From Aquipseudomonas guryensis (lineage in GTDB: Bacteria; Pseudomonadota; Gammaproteobacteria; Pseudomonadales; Pseudomonadaceae): a stretch of 64,000 bases of DNA. Made by a program: the position numbers and the translations under genes. The notes under the pieces are model-generated. The model did not search any database, was not told the origin of the DNA, and was given only the letters and a program-made list of their open reading frames with translations. The stretch is taken from NCBI RefSeq assembly GCF_014164785.1, contig NZ_JACJFN010000001.1, forward strand, positions 992,001 to 1,056,000. The letters are read 5' to 3'. Below are positions 8,195-16,089 of the stretch, in pieces (position 1 is the stretch's first letter; each line of letters opens with the position of its first letter).

Positions 8195-8839
8195 ATGGCC
8201 AAGATCACCCGCTGGCTACCCCTCACCGCCCTCGCCGGCCTGGCGATCGGCGGCGGCCTGTGGTTGGGTCTGGGCGGTTCCGCCGAGGAACCTGGCCCGC
8301 TCCCGTCCGCCGCCGATGCAGCGCTGCCGGATGGCGCCCATTCCCAAAGCGCCGGCAGCCTGGCCGACGACGTCAAGCGGGCCGCACTGTTGCAGACGCC
8401 TGAGGTGCTGGACTACCAGGCCCGCCTGAAGTTTGCCGGCGATTACCAGATCTTCATCAAGGGCGCCGCCGCCCTGAGCGAGGAGGAGCGCCGCCAGCGC
8501 GCCGCCGCCCTGGCCCGCGAAATAGAACGGCGCGAGGCCGCCGGTGAGCTGGCACTGAGCGAGGCGCTGCTGATGCAGGTGGGGCTAGTCCAGGCCGAGG
8601 GTGGCGACGAGGCAGCGCAGAAGGCCCGCGCCGATGCACTGCTGGCACGCTACCAGGCACTCAGCGCCGCGCGCGAGGCGCAGGCGAAAGCCCCCGACGC
8701 GCGCTTCAGTCGCTACAAATCCGAGGAGAAACGCATCGTCGATGAAGTGATGGCGCTGGACAGCATTCCCGACGGTCTGAGCCGCGACCAGTACCTGCGC
8801 CAGCGCCTGCAGGAGGCGCGGGAGCAGACCTACCAGTAA
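8195..8839 (+). CDS. Lipase-chaperone-like / PlcR-like accessory protein
   Basis: A 214-residue protein with one N-terminal membrane anchor (ITRWLPLTALAGLAIGGGLWLGL) followed by a periplasmic, largely helical Ala/Arg/Glu-rich region (LSEEERRQRAAALAREIERR and following). Length and pattern resemble PlcR, the accessory protein of haemolytic phospholipase C secretion in P. aeruginosa, and distantly the steric lipase foldases. It is shorter than a full lipase chaperone and I do not see the conserved RxxFDY-type motif of those proteins. No phospholipase or lipase gene is adjacent, so the client is unknown. Confidence 0.45.
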   Translation: MAKITRWLPLTALAGLAIGGGLWLGLGGSAEEPGPLPSAADAALPDGAHSQSAGSLADDVKRAALLQTPEVLDYQARLKFAGDYQIFIKGAAALSEEERRQRAAALAREIERREAAGELALSEALLMQVGLVQAEGGDEAAQKARADALLARYQALSAAREAQAKAPDARFSRYKSEEKRIVDEVMALDSIPDGLSRDQYLRQRLQEAREQTYQ

Positions 8840-8851
8840 AACGCTAGAAAC

Positions 8852-8874
8852 AGGGGGTTTCTCCAACCCCCTTT
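8852..8874. terminator. Bidirectional terminator between convergent genes
   Basis: AGGGGGTT (8852-8859), loop TCTCC, AACCCCCT (8865-8872) followed by TT. It lies 12 bases after the PlcR-like gene and 20 bases past the stop of the opposite-strand hydrolase. The A/T pairs at the stem ends can supply short U-runs in either direction. Confidence 0.65.
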
Positions 8875-8894
8875 GCCGATTCGCAGCCCGCCGC

Positions 8895-10283
8895 CTAAAG
8901 CAGCTGGTCGAGGATGTAGTAGAGCAGATTGAACGGCTTGGCCCGGTCGGCCGCGTCGCTGCTCTCCGAGGCCGAGAGTACCGCGCCGCTACCATCGAGC
9001 AGGTTGTTAACGAAATCATCGAGCTCCAGGTTCTGCTCCTGAATGTCCGAGTTGGCGAACTCAATGATGCTGGTGCAGTGGCTCTCGTTGACCGCGCGGA
9101 ACTGCGGGAAGTAGCCGCCGAAGTTGTCCAGGTTGGCCAACTGGTCGCGCAGGCGGCCGGTGTCCACATCCCACTTGGCGTGGATCAATGCCTCCTTGGT
9201 GGCGGCGTCCGGCGCATTGATGATGTCCGGGTAGAAACGCTCATAGGAATAGGACGAGTAGTTGAGATCCTTCCAGAAGTGGGTGTGGCCCATGCGGTCG
9301 CCCGGCAAGTTGCTCGCCAACGCCGGATACAGGCTGCCCAGGTCGCTGGCATTGAGCCCCGGCAGGCGGCTCTGCAGATAGGGCACAGGGCCGTCGTTCA
9401 AACCCCAGGCCGCGCGAATCTGATCCTGCAGCAGGCGCGAGGGGTACTGCGCGCTGTCGCTGCCCAGCGGCGCGCTGAATACCGGACCGGAGTCGTTGAG
9501 CAGAAAACCGCGGGTCGGCGCCATGTCCTGGCGGATGCCCACATAGTTGGTCAGGCTGCCGGCGCCACCCGCGCTGCAGCCGGTGGTAAGCAACTGCGCC
9601 GGGCGCTGCAGGTTGTTCTTCAGCCAGGCCACCACCGCCCGTGTGTTGCGCAGGCCGTTGTGATGCCAGACCAGCGGCGGCTTCTGATTCTGCGGGTCTT
9701 CGTACACCGCCACCTTGTCACCGGAATAGATGTCGCCGGTGCAGTAGGGCACGTAGATCATGTTCCAGTTCTGCGTCTTGGTCCGCGTCCAGGGGTGCAG
9801 GCGCACGACCAGCGGGCTAACCAGGCTGGCGCCGGGGTTGAGCAGGCTCATGTAGTCGTCGGGTATGCCATCGGGGTTGCGCGCCCCGCGAATACCGGTC
9901 TGCCCGGTGCAACTGGCGTAGTCCCAGCAGGCGCCGCCGCCTTCCAGGTAGATGATGGTATTGCTGGTGTTGGGTACGCGGTTGACGAAGAACTTGTAGG
10001 GCGAACCGTTGCCGCACACCGCGCCGGTCTGCGGCGCCATTTGCACGGTCTGCCAGGCGTAGTAGAGGTTGGGCTTGAAACCGGCATTGAAGCCGCCGGG
10101 GTTGTTCAGCAGCGGGTAGGGGCCGACGCTTTGCTCGGCGGTGACCTTGTTGTCCGCTGCTGGCGGCAGGGTCAGGTTGAGCAGGGTCTTCCAGAAACTG
10201 TAGTCCCCCAGCTCGGCATGAGCCGGGGTAACCAGAAGCAGCGACGTAGCAGCAATGCAGCAGGCCAGGAAGAAAGGTTTCAT
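8895..10283 (-). CDS. Secreted pectinacetylesterase/NOTUM-family serine hydrolase
   Basis: A 462-residue protein with a Sec signal peptide (MKPFFLACCIAATSLLLVTPAHA). Family hallmarks are the oxyanion segment IIYLEGGGACWDYASC (residues 110-125), the nucleophile motif GCSAGG (Ser237), NDSGP (Asp264) and ESHC (His402), giving a complete Ser-Asp-His triad. Known members deacetylate plant pectin or, in animals, remove the lipid from Wnt proteins; bacterial substrates are mostly unknown. I place the start at 10283 rather than the Met two codons earlier because GAGG then lies 8 bases upstream. It stands alone on this strand. Confidence 0.8.
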   Translation of the reverse strand: MKPFFLACCIAATSLLLVTPAHAELGDYSFWKTLLNLTLPPAADNKVTAEQSVGPYPLLNNPGGFNAGFKPNLYYAWQTVQMAPQTGAVCGNGSPYKFFVNRVPNTSNTIIYLEGGGACWDYASCTGQTGIRGARNPDGIPDDYMSLLNPGASLVSPLVVRLHPWTRTKTQNWNMIYVPYCTGDIYSGDKVAVYEDPQNQKPPLVWHHNGLRNTRAVVAWLKNNLQRPAQLLTTGCSAGGAGSLTNYVGIRQDMAPTRGFLLNDSGPVFSAPLGSDSAQYPSRLLQDQIRAAWGLNDGPVPYLQSRLPGLNASDLGSLYPALASNLPGDRMGHTHFWKDLNYSSYSYERFYPDIINAPDAATKEALIHAKWDVDTGRLRDQLANLDNFGGYFPQFRAVNESHCTSIIEFANSDIQEQNLELDDFVNNLLDGSGAVLSASESSDAADRAKPFNLLYYILDQLL

Positions 10284-10510
10284 GGACATGTCCTCGTCTT
10301 GTTCTTGTTGTACGAGCACGGGCAACTGCCAGATGCATCCATGCGTCGCGATGATCCACTGAGTCCGGCCGGTAAACAGGGACGAAAGGCACAAGAGGCA
10401 CGCTAGTACATAGCGCGAGGAAGGCCAGAAACACCCTTATATTGATTCGGGATAGAGGCGGCAAAAGAAGCTAACTGGCCCGATAGCACTGCCATCGCCG
10501 GCCATCTGCA
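10284..10510. other. Intergenic region upstream of the NOTUM-like gene
   Basis: The 227 bases between the kinase stop and the NOTUM-like start hold the leader and promoter of the latter on the minus strand. No gene, hairpin with a T-tract, or confident sigma-70 promoter was recognised. Confidence 0.4.
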
Positions 10511-11203
10511 TCAGGGCAGATAAATACGAAACTCGCCGCCGCCCAGCGGGCCGCCGTTGCTGATCTGGATATGCCCACGCACGCCATTGCGCTCGTGCAG
10601 CTCGGCAATGCGCCCGGCAAAGTACAGGCCGAGGCCGGTGCTGCCGGTACTGTGGTTGAGGCTGAGCACGTAGTTGGACTGCTCGGCGAGCATGGCCGGC
10701 GGGTAGCCCTGGCCATCGTCGCAAATCGACAGCACCAGCTGCCCCGGCTCCTGCCAGGCACGCACCAGCAGCGCACTGCGCGCATAGCGGATGGAGTTGG
10801 TGATGATGTTGGCGACCACCGAGCCGAGCAGTTCCTGATCGAAGAAACCCAGCAGCTGGAAGTCCTCGACCTCGCAACGGGCGGCGATATGGCGACTCTC
10901 CAGCACTTCGTGATGACGCGCCAGCTGCGCTTCGATGAAGTCTTCCAGCTCATGGTAGGCCGGGCGCAGCGGCAGCTGGTTGACCCCCAGTTTGTAGAGG
11001 CCGAGCAACTGCACCAGCATGCCGTTGAGGCGGGCGAACTCGTACTCGATCACCCCCTGCGCACTGTTGTGGGCCAGCTCCGCCGGCAGTTGCCCCTGCC
11101 ACTGGCCATGGGCCTGCATCAGCATGGCCAGGGAGTTCTTCATGTCGTGCACGGTGGAGGCGATCACCGTGGAGAAATCCAGACCTTCGCGGGCGTCGCT
11201 CAT
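10511..11203 (-). CDS. Soluble histidine kinase partner of the TPR response regulator
   Basis: A 230-residue cytoplasmic histidine kinase without any sensor or membrane segment. STVHDMKNSL near residue 18 is a HisKA-like phospho-acceptor helix of the H-D-x-K-N type. The ATPase domain shows NIITNSIRYA (N box), ICDDGQGYP (G1), GSTGLGLYFAG (G2) and a closing GGGEFRIYLP. The start codon overlaps the upstream stop (ATGA at 11200-11203), so it is translated with the response-regulator gene. The missing input domain suggests that signal input comes from another protein, possibly the TPR part of its partner. Confidence 0.85.
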   Translation of the reverse strand: MSDAREGLDFSTVIASTVHDMKNSLAMLMQAHGQWQGQLPAELAHNSAQGVIEYEFARLNGMLVQLLGLYKLGVNQLPLRPAYHELEDFIEAQLARHHEVLESRHIAARCEVEDFQLLGFFDQELLGSVVANIITNSIRYARSALLVRAWQEPGQLVLSICDDGQGYPPAMLAEQSNYVLSLNHSTGSTGLGLYFAGRIAELHERNGVRGHIQISNGGPLGGGEFRIYLP

Positions 11204-12804
11204 TGTTCGAAGGCCCGCCGGCGCAGCTGCTGGTAGCGCTCGTAGCGCGGGTCGCTGGAGGGAATCATGCTCACCGCGTCCAGGCACCGGCGGCACTCGT
11301 CGAGCAGATCCGGCTCTGGTTTGTCGCCGCCCAGGCGCAGCAGGGACTGCGCCGTGTTGAGGGCGATGCTGATGTTCTTTGGCTGCAACGCCAGGCCGCG
11401 ACGGAACAGCTCCAGGGCATCGGCGAAGCGGCCCAGCTGGTAGACGCGGATACCCTGGCGGTTGAAGTCGACGGCCTCCTGGCCACCGGCGAGGATCTGC
11501 GGGTCGTCGGTCTGCTTGGCGACGTTCTGCATCACCGTCGGGTCGTCACCGTAGATCTCCACGCAGCTCTTCAGCAACGTCTCGCTGGCCGCCGCCTGGC
11601 CCAGCTCGCGCAGCTGGCTGGCCACCAGCAGTGCCGCATCGGCGGAAAAGAATTGCGGCAGATCGGCCATGCGCGCCACCGCCTCTTCGGTCAGTTTGGC
11701 GGCGCGCGCCGGATCACCGGACTTCTGCAGGCTCTTGGCCTGCATCAGAGTGGCGCGTACCTGCAGGGCCTTGTCCTCGCCATAGTGCTTGTCTAGTTCG
11801 CCCATGGCCTGGGCGATATCGGCCTGGGCCCGCTTGTCGAGGTTCTCCTCACCGGATTCGGCGATCAGCGCCTGGGCCATGCCCAGGTAGCTCTCCGGGC
11901 TCTTGAAGCGCGAATTGCGGCCCTGTTCCATGGCCTGGCGATAGGCCTTGGAAGCACTGCCGAAGTCTTCGTTGTCCAGCGCCAGCTTGCCCAGTTGCAT
12001 CTGCCGGCGGATGGCCAGGGGCGACAGCTTCACCGCGTCCTCGAGGATTTCCTGGGCACGCTTGCTCTCACCGCGTGCGGCCAGCACAGCGGCCAGGCCG
12101 TCGTAAAGCGCCGGCAGCATGGGGAAGGTCTGCAGGGCCTGCTCGTAGAGTTCCTGGGCACGTGCCAGCTCATTGCGCGTCTGCAGCAGACTACCGAGCG
12201 CGATATAGGCCCAGGGCAAGGCGCGGTCGGCCAGTACGCCAGTGAGCAGCTTCTCCAGCTCGGCATGCCGGTTCAGCTCGCGCAGGGCGCCGGCCTGGTA
12301 GCGCTGGCACAGCGGCACCAGGCGCTTGTCCTGGCGGCTGAGGCTGTCGCAGGCGGCCAGCACGGCGGCTGGCTCCTGCTTGTCGAGCGCCTGCAGGACA
12401 GGCTTGAGCAGGGTCTTGCGCTCGACCAGCTTGTCCAGGCGCTGGGCCAGGCTGGCGCGGTTGAACGGCTTGGTCAGGTAGGCGTCCGGTTCGTGCTCCA
12501 GCGCACTGAGCACCATGGCCTGGCTGCTCTCGGCAGTGACCATGACGAAAATGCACTGGTGGCTGATCAGCTTGCCGGCGATCAGCTCCTCGAGTACCTG
12601 CTGGCCGTTCTTGCCGGTGCCCAGGTTGTAGTCGTGCAGGATGATGTCGTAGCGCTTCTGCCGGCACAGGGCCAGGGCTTCCTCGCCGCGGTCGGCGGTG
12701 TCCACGTCGCGCGCGCCGATATCGCGCAGCATGGCCTTGACCGAGCTGCGGAAGTCGGAGAAGTCATCGACGATCAGGAAGCGCGTGTTGCTGTAGTCCG
12801 CCAT
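11200..12804 (-). CDS. Response regulator with C-terminal TPR repeats
   Basis: A 534-residue protein. Residues 1-125 form a receiver domain: FLIVDDFSDFR (acidic pocket), ILHDYNLG (phospho-acceptor Asp), VTAES and LTKPF (conserved Thr/Ser and Lys). The rest is helical TPR-type repeats, for example PWAYIALGSLLQTRNELARA and following, and GRFADALELFRRGLALQPKN near the end, with no DNA-binding or enzymatic output. Output is therefore probably protein-protein interaction. AAGGA lies 7 bases before the ATG at 12804; the longer open frame upstream is not supported. It is coupled to the histidine kinase downstream. Confidence 0.88.
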   Translation of the reverse strand: MADYSNTRFLIVDDFSDFRSSVKAMLRDIGARDVDTADRGEEALALCRQKRYDIILHDYNLGTGKNGQQVLEELIAGKLISHQCIFVMVTAESSQAMVLSALEHEPDAYLTKPFNRASLAQRLDKLVERKTLLKPVLQALDKQEPAAVLAACDSLSRQDKRLVPLCQRYQAGALRELNRHAELEKLLTGVLADRALPWAYIALGSLLQTRNELARAQELYEQALQTFPMLPALYDGLAAVLAARGESKRAQEILEDAVKLSPLAIRRQMQLGKLALDNEDFGSASKAYRQAMEQGRNSRFKSPESYLGMAQALIAESGEENLDKRAQADIAQAMGELDKHYGEDKALQVRATLMQAKSLQKSGDPARAAKLTEEAVARMADLPQFFSADAALLVASQLRELGQAAASETLLKSCVEIYGDDPTVMQNVAKQTDDPQILAGGQEAVDFNRQGIRVYQLGRFADALELFRRGLALQPKNISIALNTAQSLLRLGGDKPEPDLLDECRRCLDAVSMIPSSDPRYERYQQLRRRAFEQ

Positions 12805-12919
12805 CGGGCAATCCTTGGGGCCGGAGAATCGATTGCTTGAGTGTAAGACAGGAAACGCCACCCTTGTCGATCCGCAGAATTACCCAGCGCGTTTCTCTCA
12901 GACGCCCATCCAGCCTGGC

Positions 12920-13594
12920 TCAAGGGCTGACGCTGCGGGCCTGAGCGCCCTCCAGTTCGAGCAGATTGAGGAGGAAACGGGCGAAGTAGAGCAGGTCCTG
13001 TTCCATGAACTGGCGCGCCGCCTTGGCGTCACCGGCCTCGATGGCGGTGAAGGCTTCTTCGTGGAAATCGTTGAGCCGCAGCGACAGGTCGGCACCGGTG
13101 AACAGGCGGTTGAAGAACGGCCCGATCTGCAGCCACAGCGACTCGATTGAGCGCAGCAGCACAGGGTTGCCGCAGGCGCTGTAGAGGTGCAGGTGGAACT
13201 GGCTGTTGGCATCCAGATAGGCCTGCACCTGGCGCTGCTCGATGGCCAGGTCCATGCGTGCCACGCAGTCGCGCAGCACAGCCAGGTCGGCCGGGGTCAG
13301 GCGCGGGGTGGCCAGCTCCACGGCCAGGCCTTCGAGGCCCAGGCGCACCTGGAAGATGTTCTGGTAACGCTCGCGGGTCATCGCCGGCACGCGCACCGAG
13401 CGCTGCGGCTCGCCTTCCAGCGCGCCTTCGGCCACCAGGCGCTGCAGAGCGGCACGCACCGGCATCGGGCTGGAACCCCACTGGGCGGCCAGGTCGCGGA
13501 TCTTCAGCCGCTCGCCAGGCTGGAAGCGCCCGGCCAGTAGGCCTTCACGAATTCGTTGGTAGAGCTGTTCCTGCAGATTGTCGGCCATGGTCAT
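12920..13594 (-). CDS. GntR-family regulator with FCD domain
   Basis: A 224-residue protein. The N-terminus has the GntR winged helix (LYQRIREGLLAGRFQPGERL, then IRDLAAQWGSSPMPVRAALQRL, then GALEGEPQRSVRV). The C-terminal FCD all-helical domain carries metal-site residues of the family (LDANSQFHLHLY, then FHEEAFTAIEAGDAKAA). FCD regulators usually repress catabolic operons and are released by a small acid. It lies next to the SDR/aminotransferase/ligase block and is the obvious candidate to bind the two TTGTGATCACAA palindromes. Start 13594 or two codons later; both have AAGGG upstream. Confidence 0.9.
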   Translation of the reverse strand: MTMADNLQEQLYQRIREGLLAGRFQPGERLKIRDLAAQWGSSPMPVRAALQRLVAEGALEGEPQRSVRVPAMTRERYQNIFQVRLGLEGLAVELATPRLTPADLAVLRDCVARMDLAIEQRQVQAYLDANSQFHLHLYSACGNPVLLRSIESLWLQIGPFFNRLFTGADLSLRLNDFHEEAFTAIEAGDAKAARQFMEQDLLYFARFLLNLLELEGAQARSVSP

Positions 13595-13707
13595 TCACCC
13601 TTGGCCGGTGGCGCGGGCAGTTGGGCGAGGGTCAGCGAGCAGTTGCGCATGGACATTCCTTATATTGAAGAAGGCCGCGCTAGAGCGGCGCAATGCATTC
13701 TAATGGC
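13595..13707. other. Short intergenic region with a weak hairpin
   Basis: Between the regulator start and the SDR stop there is an inverted repeat GCCGC / GCGGC near 13673-13690. Read on the minus strand it follows the SDR gene and is trailed by CTTCTTC, so it could be a weak terminator. The rest is expected to hold the promoter of the GntR gene; none was recognised with confidence. Confidence 0.3.
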
Positions 13708-14478
13708 TCACGGAGCCTTGTTCTCGATTAGGCAGTTACCGCCATCGACGACAATCACTTCGCCGGTGATATAGCTGGCCTCGCGGGAGGCCAAAAAGGC
13801 CACCGCTGCCGCCACTTCTTCCGGGCGCCCGGCGCGGCCGATCGGCGTGTATTCGGCGGCATGCCGCTCCTCCTCGGTACTGGAGCCGGTGGCAATCCAG
13901 CCCGGCGCCACGCTGTTGACCGTGACGCCCTGCTTGGCCACTTCCAGCGCCAGGCCCATGGACAGGCCGAGCATGCCGGCCTTGGCCGCGCTGTAGGCGG
14001 ACTCGCCCGGGTTGCTGCCACGGGTGCCGGTGGTCGAGCTGATATTGACGATACGTCCGTAGCCGCGCGCACGCATGCCCGGCAACACGCCACGGGTGAG
14101 CAGGAAGGTGGTGGTCAGATTGCGGTTGAGCGACAGGTTCCAGGTAGCCAGGTCCATCTCGGCCAGCTCGGCGAACGGCTCCGGGCTACCCTGCATGGCC
14201 ATGCCGGCGTTGTTCACCAGGATATCGATCTGCCCCCATTGCGCCTGCGCCCAGTCGACCAGTTCGGCCACCTGCTGCTCATCGGTCAAGTCGGCGGCGC
14301 GGGCACGTGCTTGAATACCTTCAGCGCACAACTCGGCAGCGCGCTGTTCGACCCGCGCGCTGCTGGCGGTGAGCAGCACGCGCACGCCCTGCTGGCCGAG
14401 GCGTCGGGCGATGGCCAGGCCGATACCGCTGTCGCTGCCGGCACCGCTGACCAGGGCCACTTGCTGTAGATTTGCCAT
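13708..14478 (-). CDS. Short-chain dehydrogenase/reductase (SDR)
   Basis: A 256-residue classical SDR. The cofactor site is VSGAGSDSGIGLAIA (glycine-rich), NNAG follows (VNNAGMAM), and the catalytic set is NISST (Ser), SAYSAAKAG (YxxxK), with the C-terminal SYITGEVIVVDGG. The substrate is unknown. The start MANLQQ is preferred over two earlier GTG codons because it gives the usual distance from the start to the glycine motif. It is transcribed away from the aminotransferase gene, sharing the promoter region that holds the two palindromic operators. Confidence 0.9.
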   Translation of the reverse strand: MANLQQVALVSGAGSDSGIGLAIARRLGQQGVRVLLTASSARVEQRAAELCAEGIQARARAADLTDEQQVAELVDWAQAQWGQIDILVNNAGMAMQGSPEPFAELAEMDLATWNLSLNRNLTTTFLLTRGVLPGMRARGYGRIVNISSTTGTRGSNPGESAYSAAKAGMLGLSMGLALEVAKQGVTVNSVAPGWIATGSSTEEERHAAEYTPIGRAGRPEEVAAAVAFLASREASYITGEVIVVDGGNCLIENKAP

Positions 14479-14490
14479 ACCTGCCACCAC

Positions 14491-14502
14491 TTGTGATCAC
14501 AA
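14491..14502. promoter_or_regulatory. Palindromic operator TTGTGATCACAA, copy 1
   Basis: A perfect 12-bp palindrome 12 bases upstream of the SDR start. An identical copy lies 62 bases away at 14553-14564. The TTGT...ACAA arms fit the TnGT/ACnA half-sites known for FCD-type GntR regulators, and such a regulator is encoded next door. Its position over the SDR leader would suit repression. Confidence 0.65.
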
Positions 14503-14550
14503 ATTAAGGAAAATCTACCTCAATACCGCTCATAAGACATCTATTGACTT

Positions 14551-14566
14551 ATTTGTGATCACAAAT
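14551..14566. promoter_or_regulatory. Palindromic operator ATTTGTGATCACAAAT, copy 2
   Basis: A perfect 16-bp palindrome containing the same TTGTGATCACAA core as copy 1. It lies about 35 bases upstream of the aminotransferase start and directly follows TTGACT at 14544-14549, a possible -35 box of the rightward promoter; no convincing -10 is seen. Likely bound by the neighbouring GntR/FCD protein. Confidence 0.65.
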
Positions 14567-14600
14567 GAGCATGTGCAGATATTCGAACGAGGTGTTCAAC

Positions 14601-15992
14601 ATGACTGCCAGTGGTATCCGTCCATCCGCCGTAGAAGCCTTCGCCCAGCGCGAGCGTGAGCATTTTATCGCGCGCAACCCGAAATCCGTGGCCCTGGCCG
14701 AACGTGCGCGCAACTCTCTCTACGGCGGCGTGCCAATGCACTGGATGGCTGACTGGTCGACCCCGGTGCCACTGTTCGTCGAACGAGCCAAGGGCGCGCG
14801 CTTCTATGACGTCGACGGCCATGAGTACATCGACTTCTGCCTGGGCGACACCGGCACCATGTTCGGCCACTCGCCGGATCCGATCGCCAAGGCCATCGCC
14901 GAGCAGGGCAACAACGGCCTGACCACCATGCTGCCGGGCGAAGACGCAGTAGTCTGCGGCGAACTGCTGGCCGCGCGCTTCGGCCTGCCGTTCTGGCAGG
15001 TCACCGCCACCGCCACCGACTCCAACCGCTATGTGCTGCGCTGGGCCCGCGCGATTACCCAGCGCAAGACCCTGCTGGTGTTCGACGGCTGCTACCACGG
15101 CACCGTGGATGATGTGATGGTGCGCTGCATCGACGGCGAGACCGTACCGCGCTCCGGCCTGGTCGGCCAGGCCTACGACCTGACCCAGTACAGTCGTTCG
15201 GTGCCGTTCAATGACGTGGCCGCACTGGAAGCCGCGCTGGCGAAAGGTGACGTCTGCGCCTTGCTCTGTGAGCCGGCGATGACCAACATCGGCATGGTCC
15301 TGCCCGAGCCGGGCTTCATGCAGAAGTGCCGCGAGCTGACCCGTAAATACGGCGCACTGCTGATCATCGACGAGACCCACACCATCTCCACCGATATGGG
15401 TGGCTGCACCAAACTCTGGGATCTGGAGCCGGACTTCTTCGTGGTCGGCAAGCCGATTGCCGGCGGCGTGCCGTGCGGCATCTTCGGCTGCAGTGCGGCG
15501 ATGGCCGAGGCCATGACCGCCGCGCGCAAACGCGCCAGCGAGGGAAGCCACGGCCACGGCCACAGCGGCATGGGCACCACATTGTCGGCCAACGCGCTGG
15601 CCATGCACTGCATGCGTGCCAACCTGGAACAGGTGATGACGCAGGCCGCCTATGACCACATGCTGCCGCTGGCCAAGCGCCTGGCCGACGGCTTCCGCAG
15701 CCTGATCGGCAAGCACGACCTGAAGTGGTCGGTGACCGAGCTGGGCGCGCGCAGCGAGTTCCAGTTCTGCCCGGTCTCACCGAAGACCGGCGCCGAGGCC
15801 GAAGCGGCGTTCCACGACGAACTGCAGATGGCCCTGCACCTGTACCTGATCAACCGCGGCATCCTGATCACCCCGTTCCACAACATGACCCTGTGCTGCC
15901 CGAGCACCACGGCGAACGATGTGGACAAGCTGATCAGCATGCTCGACCAGGCCCTGACCGAACTGCTGGCCATTCCCGGCGCCCGCGAGTAA
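14601..15992 (+). CDS. Class III PLP-dependent aminotransferase (glutamate-semialdehyde-aminomutase-like)
   Basis: A 463-residue fold-type I PLP enzyme. Landmarks are FYDVDGHEYIDFCLGDTG (residues 68-85), FDGCYHGTVDD (cofactor-stacking region), LLIIDETHT (Asp257 contacts the pyridine nitrogen) and VVGKPIAGGVPCG with the Schiff-base Lys284. The overall pattern is closest to glutamate-1-semialdehyde aminomutase-like members, but the catabolic neighbours argue against haem synthesis. The start at 14601 follows GAGG by 9 bases; the upstream in-frame Met codons lie inside the operator region. It is first in a rightward unit with the ligase and the second SDR. Confidence 0.88.
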   Translation: MTASGIRPSAVEAFAQREREHFIARNPKSVALAERARNSLYGGVPMHWMADWSTPVPLFVERAKGARFYDVDGHEYIDFCLGDTGTMFGHSPDPIAKAIAEQGNNGLTTMLPGEDAVVCGELLAARFGLPFWQVTATATDSNRYVLRWARAITQRKTLLVFDGCYHGTVDDVMVRCIDGETVPRSGLVGQAYDLTQYSRSVPFNDVAALEAALAKGDVCALLCEPAMTNIGMVLPEPGFMQKCRELTRKYGALLIIDETHTISTDMGGCTKLWDLEPDFFVVGKPIAGGVPCGIFGCSAAMAEAMTAARKRASEGSHGHGHSGMGTTLSANALAMHCMRANLEQVMTQAAYDHMLPLAKRLADGFRSLIGKHDLKWSVTELGARSEFQFCPVSPKTGAEAEAAFHDELQMALHLYLINRGILITPFHNMTLCCPSTTANDVDKLISMLDQALTELLAIPGARE

Positions 15993-16004
15993 TTCACGTT
16001 CGTC

Positions 16005-16056
16005 GTAGCCCGGATGCAATCCGGGTTGGTCCCTTCCCGGATTACATCCGGGCTAC
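16005..16056. repeat. REP-like palindromic pair, copy 2
   Basis: GTAGCCCGGATGCAATCCGG at 16005 and the inverted arm CCCGGATTACATCCGGGCTA up to 16056. It matches the copy at 7581-7634. It lies inside the presumed operon between the aminotransferase and the ligase genes, where it could affect transcript stability. Confidence 0.8.
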
Positions 16057-16089
16057 AGATCACGCGTCACCGAACGCAATGAGGTATCC

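Noticed and set aside
14491..14566. TGTGATCACA read as CRP/Vfr sites
   Set aside because: CRP-type sites need TGTGA-N6-TCACA; here the halves abut with no spacer, which fits a GntR-type operator better.
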